From contig NZ_NFLQ01000018.1 in NCBI RefSeq assembly GCF_002160985.1, positions 1-64,000 on the forward strand: a stretch of DNA of 64,000 nucleotides, read 5' to 3'. Of the stretch, positions 50,709 through 60,086 are shown piece by piece; the first letter of the stretch is position 1, and each line of letters starts with the position of its first letter. A model generated the notes under the pieces. That model was not told where the DNA came from. It searched no databases and saw only the letters and a list, made by a program, of their open reading frames with translations. The translations under genes and the position numbers were made by a program. Source of the stretch: Lachnoclostridium sp. An118 (lineage in GTDB: Bacteria > Bacillota > Clostridia > Lachnospirales > Lachnospiraceae).

Positions 50709-53700
50709 CTACCACGCATCAAACAGGGAGAGCTGGTTGCTCTCCGGCAGGTCCCCGAAAAGGCCCAGGTCATTCATCAGGTCTATGACCGTCTTGCTGA
50801 CTTTGGTCCTCTGGCGGAAATCATCCCGACTCAGATAGGGGCCCTGCTCGGAGGCAGCCTCCACAGCCTCGGCAGCCTTGTCCCCCATTCCCTCGATACT
50901 GGAGAGAGGCGGCATCAGCTTTCCGTCCACGATCTGGAAACGGGATGCCTTTGCCTTGTAGATGTCTATGGGGACAAATTCAAATCCCCGGGCATACATC
51001 TCCTGCACGATGCGCATGTCCTTCAGCGTATCCTGCTCCTTCTTGCTCAGGGAGTCCTTCCTCCTCTCATAGTCCTTGATATAGAAGTTCAGCTGCTCTT
51101 TGCCCTGACACATGAGCTCATAGGAAAAGGCGTCCGCGCGGATACCAAAATAGGCTGCGTAGTAGGCCAGCGGATAATTTATCTTGCAGTAGGCGATCCT
51201 GTAGGCCATCATAACATAGGCAGCCGCATGGGCCTTGGGGAACATGTACTTGATCTTCTCGCAGGAGCCGATGTACCAGTCCGGCACTCCGTGCTCTGTC
51301 ATATCCTTCTTGAAATCCGGCCACTCCTTGCACTTTCCCTTTGCCACGGCGCCCTTCCGGACACGCTCCATAATGGTAAACGACTCCTCGCTGTCCATCC
51401 CTTTATTGATAAGGTACGTCATAATGTCGTCGCGGGTACAGATTGCCGTGGAAATAGTCGCCTGCCCGCTCAGGATCAGGTCCTGGGCATTGTTCAGCCA
51501 CACGTCCGTCCCGTGAGACAGACCGGAGATGCGGATCAGGTCAGAGAGAGTCTTTGGCTTTGTATCCACCACCATCTGGATAACGAAATCTGTACCAAAC
51601 TCCGGAATGCCCAGACATCCCACCGGACATCCTCCGATGTCGGAGGGCTTGATGCCCAGAACCTCCGTGCCCTGGAAAAGACTCATAACACCCTGGTCAT
51701 CCAGAGGGATCTTTGTGGCGTCAAAACGGTGGTCCGTCTCGTTGTATTCGTTATCCATGGCCGGGGAGCTGATATACTCCTCCAGCGTCTTTATCATGGT
51801 GGGGTCATCATGTCCCAGGATATCCAGTTTCAGCAGGTTATGGTCAATGGAATGGTAATCGAAGTGGGTGGTCACGATGTCCGTATTCATATCATTGGCC
51901 GGGTGCTGCACCGGGGTAAAGGAGTTGATGTCCTCCCCCAGGGGCAGGACGATGATACCTCCCGGGTGCTGGCCGGTGCTCCTTCGGATACCGGTACAGC
52001 CCTGTACGATCCTGTCGATCTCACAGGTACGCTTTCTCTGCCCCCTCTCCTCAAAATAGTTTTTCACAAATCCAAAGGCGGTCTTGTCCGCCAGAGTCCC
52101 GATGGTGCCCGCGCGGTACGTCTGCCCGTCTCCAAAGATGACCTCTGTATATTTGTGGGCATTGCTCTGGTAGTCCCCGGAGAAGTTCAGGTCAATATCC
52201 GGCTCCTTGTTCCCCTTAAATCCCAGGAATGTCTCAAAGGGAATATCAAACCCGTCCTTTACCAGAGGCTCACCGCACACCGGACAGCTCTTGTCCGGCA
52301 TGTCCATCCCGCAGCCGCCGGCGTATTTGCGCACCTCATCCGATGTGAAATCACTGTAATGGCACTTGGGGCAGTAGTAGTGGGGACTTAAGGGATTGAC
52401 CTCCGTGATCCCCGCCATGGTGGCTACAAAGGAGGAGCCGACCGACCCCCGGGACCCGACCAGATAGCCATCCTCCACTGACTTCCAGACCAGCTTCTGG
52501 GCAATGATGTACATCACGGCAAAGCCGTTGGAGATAATGGAGTTCAGCTCCCTCTCCAGCCGCTCCACCACCACCTCCGGCAGGTCCTCGCCGTACATCT
52601 CATGAGCCTTGTTGTAGCAGATATCCCTGAGCATCTGGTCTGAGTTGGGGATCACAGGGGGACATTTGTCCGGCCGGACTGGGGATATCTTCTCCACCCA
52701 GTCCGCGATCATATTTGGGTTGTCGATGACCACCTCTTTTGCCTTGGCAGAGCCCAGATACCCGAATTCCTCCAGCATCTCGTCTGTTGACCTCAGGTAG
52801 AGGGGCGCCTGGTTGTCCGCATCCGTGAAGCCCTTGCCGGCCATGATGATCCGGCGGTAGACCTCATCCTCCGGGTCCAGGAAATGGACGTCGCAGGTGG
52901 CCACAACAGGCTTGTTGAATTTCTCTCCCAGCCGGATGATCTGTCTGTTGATCTCTTTCAGGTCCTCCTCCGAACGGACCCTGGACACTCTGTCGCTGTC
53001 TATCATGAACGCATTGTTCCCCAGAGGCTGGATTTCCAGATAATCGTAATAATCTACGATGCGGGCGATCCGCTCCTCTGACTTGTCGTCCAGGATAGCC
53101 TGGTAGAGTTCTCCCGCCTCGCAGGCGCTCCCCAGTATCAGTCCCTCCCTGTACTTGGAAAATTCACTCTTGGGGATCCGGGGATGCCGCGCGAAGTAAT
53201 CCAGGTGTGACTTGGATATCAGGGTGTAGAGATTCGTCCTTCCAATGTCGTTCCTGGCCAGGATAATGGCATGGTAGGAGGGCATCTTCCGGACTGCGTC
53301 CGCATTGTTCTTCACGCCGAACCGGTTCAGCTCCTTCAAGGTGCGGATGTCCCGCTCCTCCAGCATCTCCACGAATTTCTCAAAAATTTCCGCCGTTGCC
53401 CCCGCGTCATCCACTGCCCGGTGGTGGTTTTCCAGGGAGATATTCAGCGACTTCGCCACAATATTCAGTTTGAACCTGGACAGGGTGGGCAGAAGGACCC
53501 TGGCCATGGCCACCGTGTCCACAGAAGTAAAATCCGGCTGGATATCCTGATAGCGGCAGTTCTGCTCGATGAAGCTGACGTCAAAGGACGCGTTGTGGGC
53601 CACCAGCACGCCGTCCCCCACAAATTCCAGGAACCGGGGCAGCACCTCCTCGATGGGCGGAGCGTCCATGACCATGGCGTCCGTGATGCTGGTGAGCTGG

Positions 53701-55286
53701 GTTATTTTAAAAGGAATGGGAATCTGCGGGTTCACAAAGGTGCTGAACTTCTCTGTGATCTTCCCCTTCTCCACCTTCACAGCCCCGATCTCAATGATCT
53801 TATCCTTGATAGGGCTGAAGCCCGTTGTCTCCAGGTCGAAGACGATAAAGGTACCCTGCAGGTCCTGGCCCTTTTCATTGATGGCCACATCGGACAGGTC
53901 GTCCACCAGATAGGCCTCCACCCCGTAAATGACCTTAAAGGGATCGTCCTTGTCCAGGGTCTCTATGTAGTGGTTGGCATCCGTAAATGCCTGTACCACG
54001 CCGTGGTCGGTGATGGCGATAGCCTTGTGCCCCCAGTCGTGGGCCCGCTTCACAATGTCCTTCACCTCGGAGACCCCGTCCATGTCGCTCATCTTTGTGT
54101 GGCAGTGGAGCTCCACCCTCTTCTCCGGCTCCGTGTCCTTCCTTGTGACCGTAAAGTCCGGGATTTTCCGGATGCCTGTGACAGAGCCGATAGTCAGTTC
54201 TCCGTCAAATTTGTCGATGGTGGTGACGCCCTTTATCTTCAGGAACGCCCCCATCCTGATATCCTGGAGCATATCCGCCAGCTGATCGTTGCGGACGAAC
54301 ATCTTGACCATGATGGTGTCCGTGAAATCCGTCACCGCATACATGATAATGGTCTTTTCATTCCGTATTTCTCTCGTGTCAAAGCTGATGACCTTGCCCC
54401 GGATCGTGATCTCGCCCATCTCGCTGACCACTTCCCTCAGCTCGATAGCCGCATCGTCAAAATCACGCCCGTAGATGACATTTGGATCATCGGATCTGCG
54501 GTAGGAGGAAAATTCTCTCTTCCGGAAGCCTCCCTTTGCGCCGCTCCTGAAGCTGTCCCTTGCGCCGCCCTTCTGTGCGCCATCCCCCCGCTGTCCATCC
54601 CCTTTCTTTTTCGGGGCATCGGCGCCGGCGTCAGCACCTGTCCCGGAGGGAGCCCCCTCCTTCTCCTCCTCCGCTGCCTTCTCGCGCAGAAGCCTCTCCT
54701 TCCGGAGCACGTGGTTTTTCTCCACAATGGCATCCACCTCCTGGCGGAGCTTCAGGTCATTGTACTTCAGGCTGCTCTCCCTGGGCTTTTCGTAGACAAC
54801 CCGCACCTCCACAGGCACATGGAACCGTTCGTTGAAGACAGAGGTCAGAAGCTGCACTACCGAATCCTTTTTCCCCTGGGCCACCACGGTATCCTGGAGG
54901 GTCAGGCACAGGATATTCCCCTCCTCAAAGGTATAGTGCGAGGTCTGGAGCATGTTCCTCTCCACCACGCTTTTCTGCTCCGCCTCCAGGAGGAGGCTGT
55001 CATAGTACTCCCGCATCAGATTTTCCGGCGTGTACTGGGCGGAAAGCTGATAATCCTCTCTGACCTCTATGCGTACAGGTGCCCTGCCGAAGAGCTGCTC
55101 CTTGATCATCCTCTCCAGCTCATAGATGCGGCGCTTTTTTATCAGATGCCGGCTGAATATATGTACACGTATAAAGTCCCTTGCGGAGTTGGAGGCGACC
55201 TTCGTCACCTCCACCTCCGCAAGGAGCTGCTTCATCTCTTCTTTTACCTTTAAAGTCGGAAACACTTCAAAAAACAGTTTACTCAT
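50709..55286 (-). CDS. polC: DNA polymerase III alpha subunit, Gram-positive PolC
   Basis: PolC is the main replicative polymerase of low-GC Gram-positives. The 1525-residue protein has an N-terminal domain and an OB-fold. A PHP domain (ELHCHTKMSDMDG) is interrupted by a DEDDh 3'-5' exonuclease (FIVFDLETTGFSP). A zinc finger follows (CPKC to CPVC near residue 1000-1045). The palm motif and C-terminal tail end in SLFDAW. A low-complexity Ala/Gly/Lys-rich linker (about 208-250) follows the N-terminal domain. The start at 55286 overlaps ispG by 8 nt. Confidence 0.97.
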   Translation of the reverse strand: MSKLFFEVFPTLKVKEEMKQLLAEVEVTKVASNSARDFIRVHIFSRHLIKKRRIYELERMIKEQLFGRAPVRIEVREDYQLSAQYTPENLMREYYDSLLLEAEQKSVVERNMLQTSHYTFEEGNILCLTLQDTVVAQGKKDSVVQLLTSVFNERFHVPVEVRVVYEKPRESSLKYNDLKLRQEVDAIVEKNHVLRKERLLREKAAEEEKEGAPSGTGADAGADAPKKKGDGQRGDGAQKGGARDSFRSGAKGGFRKREFSSYRRSDDPNVIYGRDFDDAAIELREVVSEMGEITIRGKVISFDTREIRNEKTIIMYAVTDFTDTIMVKMFVRNDQLADMLQDIRMGAFLKIKGVTTIDKFDGELTIGSVTGIRKIPDFTVTRKDTEPEKRVELHCHTKMSDMDGVSEVKDIVKRAHDWGHKAIAITDHGVVQAFTDANHYIETLDKDDPFKVIYGVEAYLVDDLSDVAINEKGQDLQGTFIVFDLETTGFSPIKDKIIEIGAVKVEKGKITEKFSTFVNPQIPIPFKITQLTSITDAMVMDAPPIEEVLPRFLEFVGDGVLVAHNASFDVSFIEQNCRYQDIQPDFTSVDTVAMARVLLPTLSRFKLNIVAKSLNISLENHHRAVDDAGATAEIFEKFVEMLEERDIRTLKELNRFGVKNNADAVRKMPSYHAIILARNDIGRTNLYTLISKSHLDYFARHPRIPKSEFSKYREGLILGSACEAGELYQAILDDKSEERIARIVDYYDYLEIQPLGNNAFMIDSDRVSRVRSEEDLKEINRQIIRLGEKFNKPVVATCDVHFLDPEDEVYRRIIMAGKGFTDADNQAPLYLRSTDEMLEEFGYLGSAKAKEVVIDNPNMIADWVEKISPVRPDKCPPVIPNSDQMLRDICYNKAHEMYGEDLPEVVVERLERELNSIISNGFAVMYIIAQKLVWKSVEDGYLVGSRGSVGSSFVATMAGITEVNPLSPHYYCPKCHYSDFTSDEVRKYAGGCGMDMPDKSCPVCGEPLVKDGFDIPFETFLGFKGNKEPDIDLNFSGDYQSNAHKYTEVIFGDGQTYRAGTIGTLADKTAFGFVKNYFEERGQRKRTCEIDRIVQGCTGIRRSTGQHPGGIIVLPLGEDINSFTPVQHPANDMNTDIVTTHFDYHSIDHNLLKLDILGHDDPTMIKTLEEYISSPAMDNEYNETDHRFDATKIPLDDQGVMSLFQGTEVLGIKPSDIGGCPVGCLGIPEFGTDFVIQMVVDTKPKTLSDLIRISGLSHGTDVWLNNAQDLILSGQATISTAICTRDDIMTYLINKGMDSEESFTIMERVRKGAVAKGKCKEWPDFKKDMTEHGVPDWYIGSCEKIKYMFPKAHAAAYVMMAYRIAYCKINYPLAYYAAYFGIRADAFSYELMCQGKEQLNFYIKDYERRKDSLSKKEQDTLKDMRIVQEMYARGFEFVPIDIYKAKASRFQIVDGKLMPPLSSIEGMGDKAAEAVEAASEQGPYLSRDDFRQRTKVSKTVIDLMNDLGLFGDLPESNQLSLFDAW

Positions 55287-56334
55287 TCCAGTGCTCAAGC
55301 TCCCATCTCAGTGTGTCCAGAAGTTCCTCTTCTTTTACCTTCTTAACGACCTCTCCCTTTTTGATGAGCAGGCCCTCTCCAATGCCTCCGGCGATGCCGA
55401 TATCAGCCTCCCTGGCTTCCCCGGGGCCGTTGACCACACAGCCCATGACAGCCACCTTGATGTCAAGGGGGATATCCGCCACCATCTGCTCCACCCTGTT
55501 GGCAAGGCCGATCAGATCGATCTTCGTCCTTCCACAGGTGGGGCAGGATACAACCTCGATGCCTCCCTTCCTGAGACCCAGCGTCCTGAGTATCAGCTTC
55601 GCGCTCCTGATCTCCTCCACAGGGTCCCCTGTCAGGGAGACCCGGATGGTGTCCCCGATGCCCTGGCTTAAGATAAGGGCAAGACCGATGGAGGACTTGA
55701 TATTGCCGGACATGAGCGTGCCTGACTCGGTGATTCCCACATGGAGCGGATAAGGGCACTCTTTTGCAATCAGCTCGTGGGCCTTCACGCACATCAGCAC
55801 ATCCGAGGACTTGATGCTGACTACCAGGTTATCATACCCCTGCTTCTCTATCATATGCACCTTGTCCAGGGCACTCTCCACAATGCCCTCAGCCGTGACA
55901 CCGCCGTACTTTTCTACCAGGTCCTTCTCCAGGGAGCCGCTGTTGACGCCCACACGGATGGGGATGCTCCTCTCCTTCGCCTTCTCCACCACCTTGCGCA
56001 CCCGGTCCTCTGACCCTATATTGCCCGGATTGATGCGGATCTTATCTGCCCCGCTCTCTATAGCCGCAATAGCCAGCCTGTGATCAAAATGGATGTCCGC
56101 CACAAGGGGAATATGTATCCTCTTTTTAATCTCACCCAGCGCCAGCGCAGCCTCCTGGGTGGGCACGGCGCAGCGGATGATCTCGCACCCCGCCTTCTCC
56201 AGCCGCAGGATCTGGTCTACTGTAGCGTCCACATCCTCGGTCCTCGTGTTGGTCATGGACTGGATGGCGACAGGATGGCCCCCTCCGATCCACACGTCCC
56301 CTATCCTGACCTTTTTTGTCTCATTTCTTGTCAT
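55279..56334 (-). CDS. ispG: 4-hydroxy-3-methylbut-2-enyl diphosphate synthase
   Basis: IspG, the penultimate MEP-pathway enzyme, uses a 4Fe-4S cluster to make HMBPP. The 351-residue protein begins IGGGHPVAIQSMTNT after the N-terminal RIGD. It carries the cluster ligands CPTCGR and VMGCVVNGPGEA. It starts behind AAAGGAGAG and overlaps polC by 8 nt. Its usual Firmicute neighbours dxr and rseP are not present here. A promoter candidate lies at 56365-56394. Confidence 0.96.
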   Translation of the reverse strand: MTRNETKKVRIGDVWIGGGHPVAIQSMTNTRTEDVDATVDQILRLEKAGCEIIRCAVPTQEAALALGEIKKRIHIPLVADIHFDHRLAIAAIESGADKIRINPGNIGSEDRVRKVVEKAKERSIPIRVGVNSGSLEKDLVEKYGGVTAEGIVESALDKVHMIEKQGYDNLVVSIKSSDVLMCVKAHELIAKECPYPLHVGITESGTLMSGNIKSSIGLALILSQGIGDTIRVSLTGDPVEEIRSAKLILRTLGLRKGGIEVVSCPTCGRTKIDLIGLANRVEQMVADIPLDIKVAVMGCVVNGPGEAREADIGIAGGIGEGLLIKKGEVVKKVKEEELLDTLRWELEHWNE

Positions 56335-56364
56335 AGCCGCTCTCCTTTTCCAAAAATAAAGCTT

Positions 56365-56394
56365 TTTAAATCATATACCCACTTTCTGCATCAA
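56365..56394 (-). promoter_or_regulatory. Promoter of ispG-polC
   Basis: TTGATG (56389-56394), an 18-bp spacer and TTTAAA (56365-56370) on the minus strand. Confidence 0.5.
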
Positions 56395-56399
56395 GGCGG

Positions 56400-56457
56400 A
56401 CAGGGCCCCTCTCCTTCGCCTCCGGCGCGGGGCCGGACCGTCAAAGAGGGGCCCTGT
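56400..56457. terminator. 13-bp inverted repeat downstream of the membrane-anchored gene
   Basis: ACAGGGCCCCTCT and AGAGGGGCCCTGT are exact reverse complements about 32 nt apart. No T run follows on either strand, so it may be a Rho-type end, a processing hairpin or an operator rather than a classical terminator. Confidence 0.5.
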
Positions 56458-56478
56458 ATCTGTCAGCATCCTCGCTGC

Positions 56479-56940
56479 CTACTGCCGTTCAAACACCATC
56501 TGCTCACCGTACTCCCGCTCTGTCAGGGTCAGCTGTCCCTGATCCACGCTGTAGGAAAAGGTCGTGGTCAGATTGGTGAGCGCGCTTCGCAGGTTCTCTT
56601 CCGTGTACTGGCCTCCCGAGCTCTCTGCCTGGCCGGCCAGCGCGCCTGGGATTTCCGTAAAGGTGATGGTCTTTCCGTCTCTGTCCAGGCTGTACTGGAG
56701 CTCCACCTGAACGGTCTGCTCTTCCACCACATCAGGCAGACTGACGGTCATCCTGTCGTTGTCCTCTATATCCAGTGCAAGCTCGCTGCCCTCGCTCACC
56801 CAGTCCCCCTCCAGAGGATTGGAAGTGAACATGCGGACAAGGAAGAATCCTGCGATAACTACGATCAGCACAGAGCTGACCGTGATGACGATCCTCCAGA
56901 GTTTACTTCTTTCAGCTTCATTATTTTTTGCGATCAACAT
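56479..56940 (-). CDS. Membrane-anchored protein with lipocalin-like domain
   Basis: The 153-residue protein has one N-terminal membrane helix (about 15-36) and an extracytoplasmic beta-rich domain beginning NPLEGDWVSEGSELALDI. This resembles the GxW start of small lipocalin-like domains. No cysteine or catalytic motif is evident. GAGG precedes the ATG by 9 nt. It is divergent from the XRE regulator at 57147 and may be one of its targets. Function unknown. Confidence 0.75.
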   Translation of the reverse strand: MLIAKNNEAERSKLWRIVITVSSVLIVVIAGFFLVRMFTSNPLEGDWVSEGSELALDIEDNDRMTVSLPDVVEEQTVQVELQYSLDRDGKTITFTEIPGALAGQAESSGGQYTEENLRSALTNLTTTFSYSVDQGQLTLTEREYGEQMVFERQ

Positions 56941-57017
56941 ATATATCGTCCTCTCATACTGTCTCCCTGCCGGGAGACTTTTTCCCTTTTCTAAATTATA
57001 GGTGGTTTTGGGGACAG

Positions 57018-57082
57018 TGTCAACGACATATCCCCCGCGCCCGCCCGCCTCCTTTTCCGCAACATTTTGTTGAGTATCGACA
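57018..57082. promoter_or_regulatory. Paired TGTyGA-type repeats in the divergent region
   Basis: TGTCAACGACA (57018-57028) and TGTTGAGTATCGACA (57068-57082) are short inverted repeats in the gap between the divergent 56940 and 57147 genes. They could be operators for the XRE regulator. Confidence 0.35.
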
Positions 57083-57146
57083 CCTTCCGACCGTCCCCAC
57101 GGACAAACTGGTAAAATATGGTATCACTACAAAGGAGGAGATAGTC

Positions 57147-57503
57147 ATGTCATTTGCACAGAGACTGAAAACACTGCGTGCGGAACACAACATGACCCAG
57201 AAGGAGCTTGGCCGGCGTATGAACCTCTCACGCGCCACCATCGCAGGCTACGAGACCAAAAGCCGTCAGCCCTCCCACGAGAAGCTGGCGAGCATGGCCG
57301 ATATCTTCGGCGTCTCTGTGGACTATCTCATCGATGGGGAAGAGACACTGACCCCGGTCTCACTGTCACAGCACGAGCGCATCATAGACGAAAAATTTCT
57401 CCGGCTGTACTCCCAGCTCACTTTGAAGTCCAAGGAAAGCGCTCTCGACTACCTGGAGCTGCTAAAGCTCAGAGACGAAAAGCAGGCGCAGGAACACCCG
57501 TAG
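57147..57503 (+). CDS. XRE-family transcriptional regulator
   Basis: The 118-residue protein has a HTH_3 domain: SFAQRLKTLRAEHNMTQKEL, then LSRATIAGYETKSRQPS and VDYLIDGEE, ending about residue 70. A short helical C-terminal tail follows (about 80-118) that may dimerise. The start at 57147 is set by AAAGGAGGAG; frame further upstream is non-coding. It is monocistronic and lies convergent to gatD. Target unknown, possibly its own promoter and the divergent membrane-anchored gene. Confidence 0.88.
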   Translation: MSFAQRLKTLRAEHNMTQKELGRRMNLSRATIAGYETKSRQPSHEKLASMADIFGVSVDYLIDGEETLTPVSLSQHERIIDEKFLRLYSQLTLKSKESALDYLELLKLRDEKQAQEHP

Positions 57504-57526
57504 CGGAAAGCTCCTGACGCCTGTAT

Positions 57527-58270
57527 TTATTTCACAAAACGCTCATAAATATACCTGTTTGCCTCCAGCTCCTGACTGTCGTCCAGGGGCTCCAGCTCCC
57601 CGGAGCCGTATTTTCTCTCCAGGGCCCTGGCAATGAGCCAGTCGCATACCTGGGGATTTTTCGGAAGGAGAGGGCCATGCAGATAGGTGCCGATAACGTT
57701 TTTGTAGACCACGCCCTCACAGCCGCTGTTCTCCTCGTTCCCATATCCGTGGAGCACCTTCCCGAAGGGACTGTTCCCGCCGATAAATGTCCGGCCCCCA
57801 TGGTTTTCAAAGCCCACCACAGGGGTCTCAAAGAGGTCGCTCCTGAGAACAATATTTCCGATGAGCCTGCCCTCCCCCTGCTCCGTGTACAGGTCCACCA
57901 GGTCCAGGCCCTCTATCATGCCCTCCTCGGTGCGGTAATATTTCCCGAGGAGCTGGTAGCCGCCGCACACGGCGATGACCACCCCGTTGTCCTCCACATA
58001 ATCCTTAAAAGCCTGCCGTATGTCCTTCAGCTTCCGGCAGACGATCATCTGCTCCCTGTCAGAGCCGCCTCCAAGGAGTACGATATCCAGCTTTGAGAAA
58101 TCAATCTCATCGTTCAGCTCAAACTCCACGGTCTCCGCCCCGATCCCTCTCCAGATGCAGCGCTGCATCAGACAGGCGATGTTTCCTCTGTCCCCGTACA
58201 GGTTGAGAAGGTCCGGATAGAGGTGTCCGATGGTTATCTTCCTGGTCTTATTTGTCTCCCTGTTCTCCAT
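57527..58270 (-). CDS. gatD: Lipid II isoglutaminyl synthase, glutamine amidotransferase subunit
   Basis: GatD supplies ammonia to MurT for amidation of D-glutamate in lipid II. The 247-residue class I amidotransferase has the nucleophile Cys in AVCGGYQLLG (about residue 101) and the catalytic His in IGTYLHGPLLPK. It begins IGHLYPDLLNLYGDRGN, a CobB/CobQ-like signature. It follows murT by 11 nt in a two-gene operon. Amidation of peptidoglycan affects crosslinking and lysozyme resistance in other Gram-positives. Confidence 0.95.
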   Translation of the reverse strand: MENRETNKTRKITIGHLYPDLLNLYGDRGNIACLMQRCIWRGIGAETVEFELNDEIDFSKLDIVLLGGGSDREQMIVCRKLKDIRQAFKDYVEDNGVVIAVCGGYQLLGKYYRTEEGMIEGLDLVDLYTEQGEGRLIGNIVLRSDLFETPVVGFENHGGRTFIGGNSPFGKVLHGYGNEENSGCEGVVYKNVIGTYLHGPLLPKNPQVCDWLIARALERKYGSGELEPLDDSQELEANRYIYERFVK

Positions 58271-58281
58271 GCCGTCCCTCC

Positions 58282-59622
58282 TTACTTCTCTTCCTCAAGC
58301 CTTTTCAGCACATTCCTGGTACTGAAAAGAGCCGTATAGTTCACAAGCACATACAGGTTGCCGCAGCCGTTCTCCACCCGTTCGCAGACAGCCTTCTCCA
58401 CATCCGCCTCCAGCATGGAGGGGATATCCACATACTTGAGCCGCAGCCGCATGTCCTGGCACCGGATGCCGCTGACCGTGACAGAGTTCACGTTGGCCTC
58501 CTTAAACCTGTCAAAATCCACGTCCCAAAGCCAGGACACGTCTATGCCGTCCTGGGCGTTGTCGTTGATGACAATGATGACATCCTTCAGCGTCTCATCC
58601 TGCATGACCGCGGAAATATTCTGGTTAAATCCCGCCGGGTTCTTTGCCAGGTTCAGGGTGATGTCCGTCTCCTTCACCCGGAACCGCTCCATCCTTCCGT
58701 TCTCCGGGTTGAAGGCCGCCAGCATGTCGTTGAAATGAGGCAGCTCCAGCCCCGACGCGCGGGCTGCCGTGTAGGCCGCCAGGATGTTGTAGACATTGTA
58801 AAATCCCCGGTAATCAGCAGTGATCCTTCTGCCCTCCACTGTGAAGGCCAGATGGTCCCCCACTTCAATATCGGAAGCGTTATACTGGATATCCGGTCTC
58901 CTGAAATCACATTCTGTACATTCATAGACTCCCAGCTGGCTGTAGTGATAAAACTCATAGCGCAGCGGCGCGCCGCACTTCTTGCAGAATCGTCCCTCAC
59001 GGATCTCATGGACTCCGCTGTCGTCCGTCACCTTCTCATTGATCCCGTAGGTGATGTACGGATTTCCCGCATCCATGGCAAGGAAGGCGCTCAGGGCGTC
59101 ATCCCCGTTCACGATGACCTTCATGTCCGGGGCGCTCTGCATCACTTCCTTTAAAATGTTCATGGTGATGTCGATCTCACCGTACCGGTCCAGCTGGTCA
59201 CGGAACAGATTGGTCAGTACCATGTAGTCCGGCTTGAAATAAGGAAAGACTCTCCTTGTGGACGCCTCGTCTATCTCAATGCAGGCGCAGTCCGCGTCCA
59301 GCCTGCCGGACCACCCGGCCGCCAGCACAAAGGCCGCCGCCACGCCATTCAGCATGTTGGAGCCGGTGTGGTTGCAGACCACCTTTTTCCCCTCCGCCTC
59401 CAAAGCCGCGCAGAGCATGTTATTGGTGGTCGTCTTGCCGTTTGTGCCGCAGACGATAAAGATGTCTCCCCGCACCTGGGAGGCCAGCTCTCTCAGTATA
59501 TCCGGGCAGATGCGGAGGGCGATCTTTCCTGCCCAGGTCACGCCCTGCCTGTGGAAAATGTGTACACTCGCCGCCTGCGCCGCCTTTGCCGCCCAGACTG
59601 CTGCCATTCTTCGTAATTTCAT
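58282..59622 (-). CDS. murT: Lipid II isoglutaminyl synthase, Mur-ligase-like subunit
   Basis: MurT is a Mur-ligase-type ATPase that amidates lipid II together with GatD. The 446-residue protein has the ATP motif CGTNGKTTTNN (about 58-68), a Mur-ligase middle domain and a zinc-ribbon insertion CKKC to CTEC (about residues 215-240). The C-terminal MurT-specific region follows. The ATG follows AAAGGA. Promoter TTGAGG-N17-TACAAA overlaps a 7-6-7 palindrome (59660-59679). Confidence 0.95.
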   Translation of the reverse strand: MKLRRMAAVWAAKAAQAASVHIFHRQGVTWAGKIALRICPDILRELASQVRGDIFIVCGTNGKTTTNNMLCAALEAEGKKVVCNHTGSNMLNGVAAAFVLAAGWSGRLDADCACIEIDEASTRRVFPYFKPDYMVLTNLFRDQLDRYGEIDITMNILKEVMQSAPDMKVIVNGDDALSAFLAMDAGNPYITYGINEKVTDDSGVHEIREGRFCKKCGAPLRYEFYHYSQLGVYECTECDFRRPDIQYNASDIEVGDHLAFTVEGRRITADYRGFYNVYNILAAYTAARASGLELPHFNDMLAAFNPENGRMERFRVKETDITLNLAKNPAGFNQNISAVMQDETLKDVIIVINDNAQDGIDVSWLWDVDFDRFKEANVNSVTVSGIRCQDMRLRLKYVDIPSMLEADVEKAVCERVENGCGNLYVLVNYTALFSTRNVLKRLEEEK

Positions 59623-59649
59623 TTGCTTGTCCTTTTTCCTGATTTATTC

Positions 59650-59679
59650 TTTGTATGATGTTGAGGCAAAAACCTCAAC
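59650..59679 (-). promoter_or_regulatory. murT-gatD promoter with embedded palindrome
   Basis: On the minus strand TTGAGG (59673-59678), 17 bp, and TACAAA (59650-59655). GTTGAGG and CCTCAAC (59660-59679) form a perfect inverted repeat covering the -35 and spacer. It may be an operator or an RNA hairpin. Confidence 0.5.
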
Positions 59680-59770
59680 TACGATACCTACGGATCGTTC
59701 CGTGCCACGCTGTCTCCGCCGCCGCTTCGGTCGGCGCCAAACGAACGTCCACCGGACGCTCAGCGCCTCA
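59680..59770. other. Hairpin-rich non-coding element
   Basis: Three further perfect stems are packed here: ACGGA/TCCGT (59690-59703), CGCCGCCG/CGG-CGGCG (59717-59736) and CGTCC/GGACG (59746-59758). The last is enclosed by GGCGC/GCGCC, which competes with the second stem. No ORF is supported. It could be a structured RNA or an interspersed repeat. The remaining stretch to 59920 is AT-rich with nothing evident. Confidence 0.5.
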
Positions 59771-59927
59771 CAATCCTACCCAATCTTTGTACTATTTTAC
59801 CTTCTGGCCTGTCACAAGTCAACCGCCATGTCCGCAGCCCGCCCACCGACTCCTCCCCGCTCATCTGTTTGTTATATTTTTCACAAAATTTCTCTGTTTT
59901 TTCTCAAATCTTTGTATTTTATTTATC

Positions 59928-60061
59928 TTTACTATTCTGCCCCTGCGTGTTATGATACAGACACAGTCAGATAGATATTTTTTTAACGATAGGCGTCCCA
60001 GGTACGCACGCTTTCCGGCTGAACTGCCAGGAACAGCCGGAGAGCAAATAAACCTTTTTTT
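59928..60061 (+). ncRNA. Candidate small RNA with its own promoter
   Basis: TTTACT (59928-59933), 17 bp and TATGAT (59951-59956) form a promoter. The predicted transcript (from about 59963) contains GGCGT/ACGC and a strong CTTTCCGGCTG/CAGCCGGAGAG stem, then AAATAAACC and seven T residues (60055-60061). No ORF is present. It matches no riboswitch that could be recognised by eye. Confidence 0.45.
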
Positions 60062-60086
60062 CATACAATAGAATCCTTTAAAACGG

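Noticed and set aside
53271-55253. Long plus-strand open frame opposite polC
   Set aside because: PolC is fully supported on the minus strand; this frame lacks a ribosome site and has shadow-like composition.
59990-60050. c-di-GMP-I (GEMM) riboswitch, suggested by an ACGCAC string
   Set aside because: The other conserved parts (GGGCAAACC, tetraloop receptor pairing) are missing and no downstream gene lies on that strand.
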